33,977 bases of DNA, taken from positions 64,559 through 98,535 of the forward strand of contig NZ_VUOB01000072.1 of NCBI RefSeq assembly GCF_008386585.1. The letters are read 5' to 3'. A program made the translations under genes and the position numbers. Positions 22,418-32,253 of the stretch are shown here, piece after piece. This DNA comes from Solihabitans fulvus. GTDB lineage: Bacteria; Actinomycetota; Actinomycetes; Mycobacteriales; Pseudonocardiaceae. Each line of letters starts with the position of its first letter. Position 1 is the first letter of the stretch. A model generated the notes under the pieces. That model was not told the origin of the DNA. It saw only the letters and a list, made by a program, of their open reading frames with translations, and did not search any database.

Positions 22418-24138
22418 CAGACGCTGGCCGGAGCTGCGGAGACCTTGCCGGTGCTGGCCTTCTCCGGCAGCTCGACCGGCAGCCGGTCGGCGGCGAGGTA
22501 GTCCAGCGCCGCGCTCACGAACGCCGCGAACAGCGGGTGCGGGCGGGTCGGCCTGCTCTTCAGCTCGGGGTGCGCCTGGGTGCCCACGAAGAACGGGTGC
22601 TTGTCGGCCGGCAGCTCGACGAACTCCACCAGCCTGCCGTCCGGCGACGTGCCGGAGAACACCAGCCCCGCCTTGCTGAGCCGGTCCCGGTAGGCGTTGT
22701 TGACCTCGTAGCGGTGCCGGTGCCGCTCGGACACCTCGGTGGTCCCGTAGGCGCCGGCGACGACCGAGCCGGCCAGCAGCGTGGCGGGGTAGGCGCCGAG
22801 CCGCATGGTGCCGCCCATGTCGCGCTGCCCGGACACCACGTCCTGCTGGTCGGCCATCGTGCTGATCACCGCGTTGGCGGTGCTCTCCTCGAACTCCGCC
22901 GAGTTGGCGTCGGCGATGCCGGCGAGGCTGCGGGCCGACTCGATCACCATGCACTGGAGGCCGAGGCACAGCCCGAGCAGCGGAACGCCCCTGGTGCGGG
23001 CGTAGGTGATCGCGCCGATCTTGCCCTCGATGCCACGGACGCCGAAGCCGCCCGGCACCAGCACGCCGTCGAGGCCGGACAGCGCGTGCGCCGCACCGGA
23101 CGGCGTCTCGCACTCGTCGGAGGGCACCCACACGACCTCGACCTTGGCGCGGTGCGCGAACCCGCCGGCCCGCAGCGCCTCGGTCACCGAGAGGTAGGCG
23201 TCGGGCAGGTCGACGTACTTGCCGACCAGGCCGATCCGGACCGTCTCCGACGGGTCGTGCACGCGGCCGAGCAGGTCGCCCCACACGGTCCAGTCGACGT
23301 CGCGGAACGGCAGGTCGAGCCTGCGCACCACGTAGGCGTCCAGGCCCTCGCCGTGCAGCACGCGCGGGATGTCGTAGATGGACGGCGCGTCCGGCGCGGC
23401 CACTACGGCCTCGGTGTCCACGTCGCACATCAGCGCGATCTTGCGCTTGAGGCCGTCCGGGATCTCCCGGTCCGCGCGGCACACGATCGCGTCGGGCTGG
23501 ATGCCGATGTTGCGCAGCGCCGCGACGGAGTGCTGGGTCGGCTTGGTCTTCAGCTCGCCGGACGGCGCGAGGTAGGGCACGAGCGAGACGTGCAGGAAGA
23601 AGCAGTTGTCCCGGCCGACGTCGTGCCGAACCTGCCGACAGGCCTCCAGGAACGGCAACGACTCGATGTCGCCGACCGTGCCGCCGACCTCGGTGATGAT
23701 CACGTCGGGCACCAGCCCGTCGGCGTCCGGCTCGGCCATCGCCCTGATCCGGGACTTGATCTCGTCGGTGATGTGCGGGATCACCTGGACCGTGTCGCCC
23801 AGGTACTCGCCGCGCCGCTCCTTGGCGATCACCTGGGAGTAGACCTGACCGGTGGTGACGTTGGCGTCGCCGGACAGGGAGCGGTCGAGGAACCGCTCGT
23901 AGTGGCCGATGTCCAGGTCGGTCTCCGCGCCGTCCTCGGTGACGAACACCTCGCCGTGCTGGAAGGGGTTCATCGTGCCGGGATCGACGTTGAGGTACGG
24001 GTCCAGCTTCTGCATCGTCACCCGCAGCCCGCGCGCGGTGAGCAACTGACCGAGGCTGGAAGCGGTGAGCCCCTTGCCCAGTGAAGACGCCACGCCCCCT
24101 GTGACGAAGACGTGCTTGGTCGTGCGTGCTTGAAGCAC
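22417..24138 (-). CDS. pyrG: CTP synthase
   Basis: 573 residues. N-terminal amidoligase domain: KHVFVTGGVASSLGKGLTA P-loop, KLDPYLNVDPGTMNPFQHGEVFV. C-terminal class I glutamine amidotransferase with the cysteine in LLGLCLGLQCMV and the His/Glu pair in AHPELKSRP. It makes CTP from UTP, ATP and glutamine, the last step of pyrimidine synthesis. I favour the GTG at 24138 (GGAG lies 8 bases upstream); a TTG at 24141 adds one residue. Followed by NUDIX and xerD in one operon; the 245 bases upstream separate it from the divergent SARP gene. Confidence 0.97.
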   Translation of the reverse strand: MLQARTTKHVFVTGGVASSLGKGLTASSLGQLLTARGLRVTMQKLDPYLNVDPGTMNPFQHGEVFVTEDGAETDLDIGHYERFLDRSLSGDANVTTGQVYSQVIAKERRGEYLGDTVQVIPHITDEIKSRIRAMAEPDADGLVPDVIITEVGGTVGDIESLPFLEACRQVRHDVGRDNCFFLHVSLVPYLAPSGELKTKPTQHSVAALRNIGIQPDAIVCRADREIPDGLKRKIALMCDVDTEAVVAAPDAPSIYDIPRVLHGEGLDAYVVRRLDLPFRDVDWTVWGDLLGRVHDPSETVRIGLVGKYVDLPDAYLSVTEALRAGGFAHRAKVEVVWVPSDECETPSGAAHALSGLDGVLVPGGFGVRGIEGKIGAITYARTRGVPLLGLCLGLQCMVIESARSLAGIADANSAEFEESTANAVISTMADQQDVVSGQRDMGGTMRLGAYPATLLAGSVVAGAYGTTEVSERHRHRYEVNNAYRDRLSKAGLVFSGTSPDGRLVEFVELPADKHPFFVGTQAHPELKSRPTRPHPLFAAFVSAALDYLAADRLPVELPEKASTGKVSAAPASV

Positions 24139-24383
24139 CAAGGAAGCTCCCCGTGGTCCATGTCCGAACTGGATGCGGATACCTGCGGGAGGACGTCGGC
24201 CCTCACCTACCCACGGGCTTTTACGTTAACACCTGGTGGACCGCACGGCCTGCGGCGGCCGCGAATATCACCTTCCGGCGTGTCACCCGGACGGCCCAGT
24301 GACCGGCCGCCGGTCGCCGCAGCGGAGAATGGTCCCTGGCCCGGGACAAGGTGCAACTGGCCGGTCAGCGACAGGGGGCGGCG

Positions 24384-27149
24384 ATGGAGTTTCGGATCCT
24401 GGGACCGGTCGAGGCGTGGGGACCGGAGGGCCGGGCGCGGCTGGCCGGCGCCAGGCAGCTCGCCCTGTTGTCGGCGCTGTTGCTGCACGCCAACCAGGTC
24501 GTTCCCGTCGAACAGCTCGTCGACGCGGTCTGGGCGGAGGACCCGCCGCCCAACGCGGGCGCGGCGTTGCAGACGCTCGTCTTCCGGCTGCGCCGGACGC
24601 TCAACACGGTCGAGCCGTCGGCCGGCCAGCGCCTCACGTTCACCTCCGGCTACCGGCTGCGGGTCGAGCCGGACGAGCTGGACCTGGCGGCGTTCCGGGG
24701 GCACGTGCAGCAGGGCCGCGCCGCGACCAGGCTCGACGCGGCCGCCAAGGAGTTCCAGTCGGCGCTCCGGCTGTGGCGCGGCACGGCGCTGGACGGGGCG
24801 CAGGGCGGCTATTTCGCCGCCACCGTCACCAGGCTGACCGAGGAGCGGCTGACCGCGCTGGAGGAGCGCGTCGCGGTCGACCTCGCGCTCGGCAGGCACG
24901 CCGAACTCGTCCCCGAGCTGCGCGACCTGGTCGACCTGCACCGGACGCGGGAACGGCTGCACGGCCACCTCATGCTCGCCCTGTACCGGGCGGGCCGGGC
25001 GGCCGAGGCTCTACAGGCATTCCGGGAGATCGGCGCGACGCTCGCGGACGAGCTGGGCATCGACCCCGGCCCCGACCTCCAGGAGCTGCACCAGCGGATC
25101 CTGTGCGGCGACGCCGAGCTGGCGACGGTGCCGGCCGAACGACAGGACGGCCGCAACGACCTGCCCGGCGACATCGCCGACTTCACCGGACGGGAGGCCG
25201 AGCTGGCTCGGCTGGTGGCCGCACTGCCCGACCGGGCCGCCGCCGGGGCCGTGGTGATCGAGGCGATCGACGGCATGGCCGGCGTCGGCAAGACCACCCT
25301 CGCCGTGCACGCCGCCTACCAGCTGGCCGACCGCTACCCCGACGCGCAGCTGTTCATCGACCTGCACGGCCACACCACCGACCAGGAGGCCACCGAGCCG
25401 CGCGCCGCGCTGGACACGCTGCTGCGCGCCCTCGGGGTGCCGGCGGAGAAGATCCCGCGCACGCTGGACGAGCGGGCGGCGCTGTGGCGGGCCGAGCTGG
25501 CCAGCAGGCGGGCCCTGGTGGTGTTGGACAACGCCGCCAGCGCCGCCCAGGTCCGTCCGCTGCTGCCCGGCGCGGCGGGGTGTCTCGCGCTGGTCACCAG
25601 CCGGCGGCGGCTGGCCGACCTGGAGACCGCGCGGACCCTGTCGCTCGACGTGCTGTCCGCGACCGAGGCCCTCGACCTGTTCACCCGCATCGCCGGCCGG
25701 GACCGGGTGGCCGAGGAACCCGAGGCGTCGGACGACGTCGTCGAGCTGTGCGGCCACCTGCCGCTGGCCATCCGGATCGCGGCCGCCAGGCTGCGGACGC
25801 GGCCGGCCTGGACGGTCGCGCACCTCGCCGAGCGGCTGCGCGAGGGGCAGCGGCGGCTGACCGAGCTGTCCACCGGGGACCGCAGCGTCGCCGCCGCGTT
25901 CACGCTGTCCTACCAGCATCTCTCCCTCGACCAGCAGCGCATGTTCCGGCTGCTCGGCCTGCACCCCGGCCCGAACTTCGGCACCGGCGCGGCGGCCGCG
26001 CTCGCCAACGCCGACCGCGCCGACGCGGAGCGGCTGCTGGAGGACCTGGTCGACGTGCACCTGCTCCAGCAGCCCGCGCTGGACCGCTACCGATTCCACG
26101 ACCTGCTCGCCCATCACGCGGAGCGGACCGTCCAGGACACCGAGCCCGAGGCCGAGCGGCGGGCCGCGACGACCCGGCTGCTCGACTACTACCTGCACAC
26201 CTCGCACGCGGCCGCCCTGCTGCTCGACCCGGCGCGGCCCCCGCTCGAACTCGCCGCGTTGGCGAACGGGGTGACGCCGGAGCCGTTGACCGAGCAGCAG
26301 GACGGGCGGGACTGGTTCCAGATCGAGCGCCCGGTGCTGTTGGGCGCCGTGCGGCTCGCCGTCGACGCGGGCCTGGACGTGCACGGCTGGCAGCTGCCCT
26401 GGACGATGGTGACCTTCCTGTGGCGGCAGGGACACTGGCACGACTGGGAGACCACGCAGCTCACCGCGCTGGCCGCGGCGGGACGGCTGGGTGACCTGCT
26501 CGGGCAAGCTCAGGCGCAGCGCAGCCTCGGCACCCTGGGCGCGGTGCTCGGCGACACCGACGAGGCCACGTCACGGCTCCGCCAGGCTCTCGAGCTGTAC
26601 GCCGAACTGGGCGACCAGATCGGGCAGGCCCAGACGCACCGCATGCTCGGGCAGGCGTTCGGCGGCCAGAACCGGTACGAGGAGGCGCGGCACCACACCG
26701 AACTGGCCACCGGCCTCTACCGGGAGGCCGGCAACCGCGCCGGACAGGCGAGCGCGTTGGGCGACACCAGTTGGTGCAACGCCAACCTCGGCAACTATCG
26801 GGAGGCCATCGAGCAGGCGACCGAGGCACTCGCGTTGCACCGTGAGCTGGGCAACCGGCACGGCGAGGCCGCGACCCTGAGCAATTTGGGGTACTCCAAG
26901 GGAAAACTCGGGGATGTCGGTGCGGCGCTCTCGGACTACTCGGCGGCGGTTCAGCTGCATCGGGAGGCCGGGGATCGGTACAACGAGGCGCTGATCGTGG
27001 ACGACATCGGGGATATGCAGTTCGCGGCCGGGGATCTCAATGGGGCTCGGGACGCTTGGGAACAGGCGTTGGCGATCATGGACGAGATCAACCATCGGGA
27101 CGCGGAGAGCGTGCGAGTCAAGCTTCGGGATTTGGGGGTTGGACGGTAG
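24384..27149 (+). CDS. SARP/AfsR-like regulator with NB-ARC ATPase and TPR domains
   Basis: 921 residues. Domain order: OmpR-type winged helix (about 1-90), bacterial transcriptional activation domain BTAD (about 95-245, ending at the ADELGIDPGPDLQELH motif), NB-ARC/STAND ATPase (about 260-500; P-loop GMAGVGKTT at about 297, Walker B RALVVLDNAAS), a winged linker, and TPR repeats (about 700-921; e.g. RYEEARHHTELATGLYREAGN). This is the AfsR layout, which integrates nucleotide binding and signals to activate secondary-metabolite genes. ATG at 24384 follows AGGGGGC. It is divergent from pyrG, with no biosynthetic cluster in this window, so its target is probably elsewhere. The 3' end runs into a G-quadruplex-like region. 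Confidence 0.93.
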   Translation: MEFRILGPVEAWGPEGRARLAGARQLALLSALLLHANQVVPVEQLVDAVWAEDPPPNAGAALQTLVFRLRRTLNTVEPSAGQRLTFTSGYRLRVEPDELDLAAFRGHVQQGRAATRLDAAAKEFQSALRLWRGTALDGAQGGYFAATVTRLTEERLTALEERVAVDLALGRHAELVPELRDLVDLHRTRERLHGHLMLALYRAGRAAEALQAFREIGATLADELGIDPGPDLQELHQRILCGDAELATVPAERQDGRNDLPGDIADFTGREAELARLVAALPDRAAAGAVVIEAIDGMAGVGKTTLAVHAAYQLADRYPDAQLFIDLHGHTTDQEATEPRAALDTLLRALGVPAEKIPRTLDERAALWRAELASRRALVVLDNAASAAQVRPLLPGAAGCLALVTSRRRLADLETARTLSLDVLSATEALDLFTRIAGRDRVAEEPEASDDVVELCGHLPLAIRIAAARLRTRPAWTVAHLAERLREGQRRLTELSTGDRSVAAAFTLSYQHLSLDQQRMFRLLGLHPGPNFGTGAAAALANADRADAERLLEDLVDVHLLQQPALDRYRFHDLLAHHAERTVQDTEPEAERRAATTRLLDYYLHTSHAAALLLDPARPPLELAALANGVTPEPLTEQQDGRDWFQIERPVLLGAVRLAVDAGLDVHGWQLPWTMVTFLWRQGHWHDWETTQLTALAAAGRLGDLLGQAQAQRSLGTLGAVLGDTDEATSRLRQALELYAELGDQIGQAQTHRMLGQAFGGQNRYEEARHHTELATGLYREAGNRAGQASALGDTSWCNANLGNYREAIEQATEALALHRELGNRHGEAATLSNLGYSKGKLGDVGAALSDYSAAVQLHREAGDRYNEALIVDDIGDMQFAAGDLNGARDAWEQALAIMDEINHRDAESVRVKLRDLGVGR

Positions 27150-27179
27150 GGCTTGGGTTTTGGGGTTGGGTTTTTGGGG
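27149..27179 (+). other. G-quadruplex-forming sequence between convergent genes
   Basis: On the plus strand GGG, GGG, GGGG, GGG and GGGG runs are separated by 2-5 bases within 31 bases, beginning at the last base of the SARP gene's stop codon and ending 12 bases before the response-regulator stop. It meets the standard four-tract G4 rule and could act as a transcription barrier. The AraC/response-regulator junction (12482-12539) has a similar, weaker run of G/T. Confidence 0.7.
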
Positions 27180-27191
27180 CGGCGGGGGCCG

Positions 27192-27842
27192 TTAGTGGTT
27201 CATGACTCGGTTTTCCCAAGCCCACGCCGCGATTTCCACCCGGTTGCGGACGCCGAGTTTGGTCTGGATGCGAGTGATGTGGGTCTTGACCGTGCTCAAC
27301 GAGATGAACAGTTCGGCTGCGATTTCGTTGTTGGTACGGCCTTTGGCGATGCTGCGGGTGATGTCGAGTTCGCGTTCCGAGAGCCGGGTCGCCGCTCTCG
27401 TGGTCCTGCGGCGGTGCGCGGTGAGCTGTTGGAGGAGCCGGACGGTGATCGACGGCGAGATGAGGGCGTCGCCGGTGCTGGCGGCGCGGACGGCTTCGAT
27501 GAGCAGGCCGGGTCCGGCGTCCTTGAGTAGGAAGCCGACCGCGCCCGCCTGCAACGCGCCGTAGACGTATTCGTCGGTGTCGTAGGTGGTGACGATGACG
27601 ACCCGCAGTGGGTTGGGGACGTCGGGGCCGGCGAGTGCACGCGTGACCTCGATGCCGTCCAGGCCGGGCATGCGGATATCGACCAGACACACGTCCGGCC
27701 GCAGGTCCCTGGCCAGGGCCACGGCTTGGGTACCGTCCGGTGCCTCGGCGGCGACGGTGATGTCGGGTTGGCTGTCCAGGATGAGCCGGAACCCGCTGCG
27801 GACCATGGCCTGATCGTCGGCCAGCAGAACCCGCAGGCTCAT
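27192..27842 (-). CDS. LuxR/NarL-type response regulator (system 2)
   Basis: 216 residues. Receiver with acidic D9-D10, phosphoacceptor D55 (VCLVDIRMP) and the conserved VTTYD and GFLLKDAG segments; C-terminal LuxR helix-turn-helix (LSERELDITRSIAKGRTNNEIAAELFISLSTVKTHI). ATG overlaps the kinase stop (ATGA). Its expected target is the divergent ABC operon at 29117. Only distantly similar to the system 1 regulator, so not a recent duplication. Confidence 0.93.
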   Translation of the reverse strand: MSLRVLLADDQAMVRSGFRLILDSQPDITVAAEAPDGTQAVALARDLRPDVCLVDIRMPGLDGIEVTRALAGPDVPNPLRVVIVTTYDTDEYVYGALQAGAVGFLLKDAGPGLLIEAVRAASTGDALISPSITVRLLQQLTAHRRRTTRAATRLSERELDITRSIAKGRTNNEIAAELFISLSTVKTHITRIQTKLGVRNRVEIAAWAWENRVMNH

Positions 27843-29014
27843 GACCTGCTCAGCGTGGGGACGGGGAGACTGACATGAACCGCCCAGCCGCCGGATGGCC
27901 GTGGCCCGGCGAGCAGTCGCCCACCGAGTGCTTCCACCCGTTCGCGCATCCCGACCAAACCGTAGCCACCGCCCAGACGGGAGGGATGGCTGGCGCTGTG
28001 TCCGGTGCCGGGGGCGTCGTCGGTGATGTCGACGCGGACCTGGCGTGGGTCCTGGTCGATGGCCACGGTGACACAGCGGGTGGCGGGTGCGTGGCGGGTG
28101 ATGTTCGTCAGCGCCTCCTGGACGACCCGGTACACGGTGTTGGTCACCTGCGGCGGCCAGTCGGCGACCGGTGGGTCGGCGGGCAGGCGTAGGTCGACCG
28201 CGGGGCCGTGGTGGGCGAAGCGCTCGACGAGCCGGCTGATCGGTTCGGGCAGTGGCGAGACGCCGGGTGTGTCGTCCGGGCTGCGCAGCAGCCCCACGAG
28301 CTGGCGGATGGCCGCCAGCGTGTCCAGGCCGGCGGTTTCGATGCTGCCCAGTGCCGACAGCAGCGGTGTGGTGTCCTGGCCGCCGGTGAATCCGGCGGCC
28401 TGGGCCTGGACGACGATGCCGGTGACGTGGTGGGCGACGACGTCGTGCAGTTCCCTGGCCAGTTCCAGGCGTTCCTCGCGCCGCACCGCCTGGAGGGTCT
28501 GCTGGCGGCGGACGGCGAGGTAGCGCAACCACACGCCGACCGCGAGCGCCGCGGCCCACGCGGTCGCGCCGGACATCGCGTGCAGGGCCCGGTTGTCGAA
28601 GAACCCGGTATCACCAACCGTTTCACTGACCGCGATCACGCCGATGCCGGCGACACCGATGAGCACAGCCGGACGTGGCGGCAGGGTCCGTACGGCGTCG
28701 GCACCGAGCACGAGCAGGCCGACCAGCCCGCCGCCGAACAGTGGGTCCGGCGGCATATCACCCAGCGCACCGACGACCCCGGCCGCCGCGAACAGGACCA
28801 AGCCGGCCACGGCAGTCTGGGTCCGGTGATGGCGGCGCAGCAGAGCCGTGGCGCACAAGGCGATGCCGACGACGAGACCGAACGGCCAGCGCGGGTCCGT
28901 TGCGGCGTGGACCAGCGCGACGGCGAGGATCACCCCCGCCATCACCAGACCGAGGGTCATCTCGGCCCCGGCGCCGGTCCCGATGCGGCGGGCCACACGC
29001 TCCAGTGTGTCCAT
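27839..29014 (-). CDS. sensor histidine kinase (HisKA_3, system 2)
   Basis: 391 residues. Four to five transmembrane helices span about residues 18-160 with short loops (DUF-like, intramembrane sensing), then the phosphoacceptor H190 in LARELHDVVAHHVTG, and a HATPase with VQEALTNITRHAP (N-box), DDAPGTG and GGGYGLVGMRERV. ATG at 29014 faces the transporter across a 102-base region that carries inverted repeats. The stimulus is unknown. Confidence 0.93.
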   Translation of the reverse strand: MDTLERVARRIGTGAGAEMTLGLVMAGVILAVALVHAATDPRWPFGLVVGIALCATALLRRHHRTQTAVAGLVLFAAAGVVGALGDMPPDPLFGGGLVGLLVLGADAVRTLPPRPAVLIGVAGIGVIAVSETVGDTGFFDNRALHAMSGATAWAAALAVGVWLRYLAVRRQQTLQAVRREERLELARELHDVVAHHVTGIVVQAQAAGFTGGQDTTPLLSALGSIETAGLDTLAAIRQLVGLLRSPDDTPGVSPLPEPISRLVERFAHHGPAVDLRLPADPPVADWPPQVTNTVYRVVQEALTNITRHAPATRCVTVAIDQDPRQVRVDITDDAPGTGHSASHPSRLGGGYGLVGMRERVEALGGRLLAGPRPSGGWAVHVSLPVPTLSRS

Positions 29015-29044
29015 ACGCCCAGGCTATGGCGATTTCCCAGCGAG

Positions 29045-29102
29045 GGTGTCGGTCGAAAGTACGAATCCGCGCTCGCCTGAAACCGGACTTCCGGCCGACA
29101 CC
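29045..29102. promoter_or_regulatory. inverted repeats in the kinase/transporter divergent region (system 2)
   Basis: GGTGTCGG (29045-29052) pairs with CCGACACC (29095-29102) over a 42-base spacer, and CCGGA-CT-TCCGG (29083-29094) sits just upstream of the ATPase start. They could be regulator binding sites; no consensus for this regulator is known to me. Confidence 0.4.
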
Positions 29103-29116
29103 GCGACACAGCCAGC

Positions 29117-29851
29117 GTGACCACAGTGGACCCCATGAGACAGCACGGTGTGCCCACTGCGGCCGGTGACGTGATCCGGCTCGACGGCGTGACCAGGACC
29201 TACCAGACGGGCGCCCCGCCCGCGCTGGCCAATGTCAGCCTGGCCGTGGCGGCCGGCGAGGCCCTGGCGGTGCTGGGCCCCTCGGGCAGCGGTAAATCGA
29301 CGCTGCTCAACCTGCTCGCGGGGCTGGACAAGCCGACCTCGGGCCAGGTCACCGTCGACGGCGTCCGCGTCGACACGCTCAGCGAGGCCGCATCCGCCCG
29401 CTACCGGCGCGAGCGCATCGGCATGGTCTTCCAGTTCTTCAATCTGCTGGATGACCTGACCGTCCTGGACAACGTCCTGCTGCCGGCCCAACTCGCCGGA
29501 ATGCCAAGCAAACGGGCGCAGGCCCGCGCCACCGAACTGCTGTCCTACCTGCGCATCGACCGGCACACTCGTGCCTACCCTGGACGGCTGTCCGGTGGTG
29601 AACGGCAACGCGTCGCGGTGGCCCGCGCGCTGATGAACCGACCGCCCCTGCTGCTGGCCGACGAACCGACCGGAGCCCTGGACACCGCGTCCGGTCACGA
29701 GGTGCGCAACCTGCTGGCCCAGCTCAACCAGGACGGGCAGACCATCGTGCTGGTCACCCACGACACCACGCTCGCCGAGGCGTGCGCGACCCGCACCATC
29801 GAACTGACCGACGGCCGAATCCGGCGCGATACCGCGGCGGTGGCCCGATGA
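29117..29851 (+). CDS. ABC transporter ATPase (MacB/LolD type, system 2)
   Basis: 244 residues; Walker A GPSGSGKST (54-62), Q-loop MVFQFFNLLDDLT, signature LSGGERQRVAVARAL, Walker B LLLADEPTGALD, H-loop VLVTHDTTLAE. The start is uncertain: GTG at 29117 or ATG at 29135, neither with a good ribosome-binding site. Its stop overlaps the permease start (ATGA). Divergent from its likely controlling two-component system. Confidence 0.92.
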   Translation: MTTVDPMRQHGVPTAAGDVIRLDGVTRTYQTGAPPALANVSLAVAAGEALAVLGPSGSGKSTLLNLLAGLDKPTSGQVTVDGVRVDTLSEAASARYRRERIGMVFQFFNLLDDLTVLDNVLLPAQLAGMPSKRAQARATELLSYLRIDRHTRAYPGRLSGGERQRVAVARALMNRPPLLLADEPTGALDTASGHEVRNLLAQLNQDGQTIVLVTHDTTLAEACATRTIELTDGRIRRDTAAVAR

Positions 29852-32235
29852 GCGGGCGAGTGCTGTCCAGTCCGCTTGGCCGGATCGTGCGCTCCGGCGT
29901 GGGCCGCAAACGGGTGCAGACGGTGGTGATGACGTTGACCACCCTGCTCGCGGTCGCGGCATCCGTGCTCGCCGCCGGCCTGCTGGTGGACTCCCAAGCC
30001 CCGTTCGAGCGCGCCTTCGCCGCGCAGCACGGCGCCCAGCTGACGGCACAGATCAATGGAGCGACGGCCAGTGCCGCCCAGATCGCCGCCACCGCCCACG
30101 CCCCCGTGGTGACCGCGAGCGCCGGCCCCTACCCGGTCGCCTCGCTGCACCCGGTCGCCGGCTCCGGTGCCGACCTGCCGGCCGGCACCGCGCTCAAGCA
30201 GATGACCGTCGTCGGCCGCAGCGGCCCGGCCAGCACGGTGGACTCGATGACCCTGGCCTCCGGCACGTGGGCCAGCGGCCCCGACCAGGTCGTGCTGCGC
30301 GCCGGGCCGGGACAAGGCACCGACTTCACCCTCGGCTCGCACGTGACGTTCCCCGATGCGCCCGGCCGGCCGACGCTGACCGTCGTGGGCTTCGCCAACT
30401 CCGTCAGCGACACCGCCGATGCCTGGGTCACGCCAGCCCAGCTGACCGCACTGAGCGCCGGGGCATCGCAGTATCAGATGCTGTACCGCTTCACCGACGC
30501 GACCACCGGCACCCAGATGAACGCCGACCGCACCGCGATCACCGCGGCCCTCCCGCAGGGCGCGCTCACCGGCGCCCAGTCCTGGTTGCAGATCCAACTG
30601 ACCGCCGACGGGCAGACGGCCGGGTTCGTGCCCTTCGTCGCCGCCTTCGGCATCCTCGGACTGCTGATGTCCGTGCTCATCGTCGGCATCATCGTCAGTG
30701 GCGCGGTCAGTTCCCAGACCCGGCGCATCGGCATCATCAAAGCGCTCGGCTTCACTCCGGCGCAGGTGGTCCGCGCTTACATCGGCCAAGCCCTGATCCC
30801 CGCGGCCGTCGGCGCGGTCCTGGGTGTGCTGGCCGGAAACGTGCTCGCCATCCCGGCGTTGCGGGACACCGAGACCGTCTACGGCACCGGACGGCAAACG
30901 ATCCCCGGCTGGGTCGATATCGCCGTGGCTGTCACCGCGCTCGCCCTGGTCGTCGGGGCCGCCTGGGCGCTTGCACTGCGAGCAGGCCGGTTGCGCACCG
31001 TCGACGCGATCGCCATCGGGCACGCCCCGCCTGCCGGGCGTGGGCGTTGGGCCCGGAGGGCGGCAAGCCGCCTGCCATTGCCGCGGCCGGTGGTCATCGG
31101 CCTGGCCAATCCCTTCACCCGGCCGGCCCGCACTCTCGCCATGACCGGCGCGGTTCTGCTCGGCGCAGCCTCAGTCACCTTCGCCCTTGGCCTGACCACC
31201 TCCCTGGCCGATGCGCAGCACGCCCCGCAGGTCGCCACGCTCGGCAACGTCGTCGTCAACCTGGGCGATGCCCATCCGGGCATCCCGATCAAGGGCGACC
31301 CCCATCTCGCCGCGGCGTCCCCGGCCCGGGTCGCGGCGGACATCACCGCGCAGCCGGGCACCGCGACGTACGTCGGCAGCGCCGACACCACGGTGGGGGT
31401 CGCGGGCATCACCGGTGGCGTGAGCGTCATCGGCTTCACCGGCGACACCGCCTGGGCGTCCTACCAGATGATCTCCGGCCAGTGGTTCACCGGACCCGGG
31501 CAGGCCGTCGTCCCCACCCGGTTCCTCGCCGCCACCGGCGACACCCTCGGCGACACCGTCACCCTCACCAAAGGCGGACGGCAGGTGTCGCTGCGGATCA
31601 CCGGCGAGGCCCTGGACACCAGCGAGCACGGCATGCAGATCCTCACCGACCTCACCTCGCTCGACGGGCTCGGCCTTGGCCTGCAACCACAGCAGTTCAA
31701 CATCCAACTCACGTCGGGCACCGACCGAACCAGCTACGTCGACGCGCTGAACGCGAAGTTCGCGTCGATCGCCGCCCAGGCCCAGCCGAACCTCGACGGC
31801 GGTGGCACCGTCACCGCCGCTGCCCAGGCACTCGCCGCCCTGCTCACCGTGATGATCGTCGCGGTAGCCGGCCTCGGCGTGCTCAACCTCGTGGTGCTCG
31901 ACACCCGGCAACGCGTCCACGACCTCGGTGTCTTCAAGGCGCTGGGCATGTCCCCGGGCCAGACGATCATCATGGTCCTGACCTCGGTCGCCGGCATCGG
32001 CCTGGTCGCCGGCATCATCGGCGTCCCGCTCGGCATCCTGACCCTCGACTACGTGATGCCGCTGATGGGCAACGCCATCGGCACGGCCATCCCGTCCGCC
32101 GACATCAACGTCTACTCGCTGCCTGAACTCGCCGCCCTCGCGCTCGGCGGCATCGTGATCGCCCTGGCCGGTGCCGCACTCCCGGCAGGCTGGGCCGCGG
32201 GCGCCCGCCCAATCACAGCCCTCCGCGCCGAATAA
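29848..32235 (+). CDS. large FtsX-type ABC transporter permease (system 2)
   Basis: 795 residues with two FtsX modules: helix near residues 30-48, extracytoplasmic domain to about 260, three helices (about 268-395), then helix at about 430, a second extracytoplasmic domain and three C-terminal helices (about 680-790). About eight transmembrane segments in total, the layout of BceB/MacB-like or lipoprotein-release permeases in Actinobacteria. Its full-size design differs from the half-size permease of system 1. The transported substance is unknown; antimicrobial peptide or lipid export is inferred from family and sensor context. ATG at 29848 is four bases into the ATPase stop overlap. Confidence 0.92.
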   Translation: MSGRVLSSPLGRIVRSGVGRKRVQTVVMTLTTLLAVAASVLAAGLLVDSQAPFERAFAAQHGAQLTAQINGATASAAQIAATAHAPVVTASAGPYPVASLHPVAGSGADLPAGTALKQMTVVGRSGPASTVDSMTLASGTWASGPDQVVLRAGPGQGTDFTLGSHVTFPDAPGRPTLTVVGFANSVSDTADAWVTPAQLTALSAGASQYQMLYRFTDATTGTQMNADRTAITAALPQGALTGAQSWLQIQLTADGQTAGFVPFVAAFGILGLLMSVLIVGIIVSGAVSSQTRRIGIIKALGFTPAQVVRAYIGQALIPAAVGAVLGVLAGNVLAIPALRDTETVYGTGRQTIPGWVDIAVAVTALALVVGAAWALALRAGRLRTVDAIAIGHAPPAGRGRWARRAASRLPLPRPVVIGLANPFTRPARTLAMTGAVLLGAASVTFALGLTTSLADAQHAPQVATLGNVVVNLGDAHPGIPIKGDPHLAAASPARVAADITAQPGTATYVGSADTTVGVAGITGGVSVIGFTGDTAWASYQMISGQWFTGPGQAVVPTRFLAATGDTLGDTVTLTKGGRQVSLRITGEALDTSEHGMQILTDLTSLDGLGLGLQPQQFNIQLTSGTDRTSYVDALNAKFASIAAQAQPNLDGGGTVTAAAQALAALLTVMIVAVAGLGVLNLVVLDTRQRVHDLGVFKALGMSPGQTIIMVLTSVAGIGLVAGIIGVPLGILTLDYVMPLMGNAIGTAIPSADINVYSLPELAALALGGIVIALAGAALPAGWAAGARPITALRAE

Positions 32236-32236
32236 C

Positions 32237-32253
32237 CCGCGCCGTCACGAAGT
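32237..32253 (-). repeat. 17-bp repeat at the 3' end of the PadR gene
   Basis: The minus-strand sequence is ACTTCGTGACGGCGCGG, which spans the last codons and TGA of the PadR gene. The same 17 bases recur, in inverted orientation, at 33884-33900 after the esterase gene. Confidence 0.9.
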
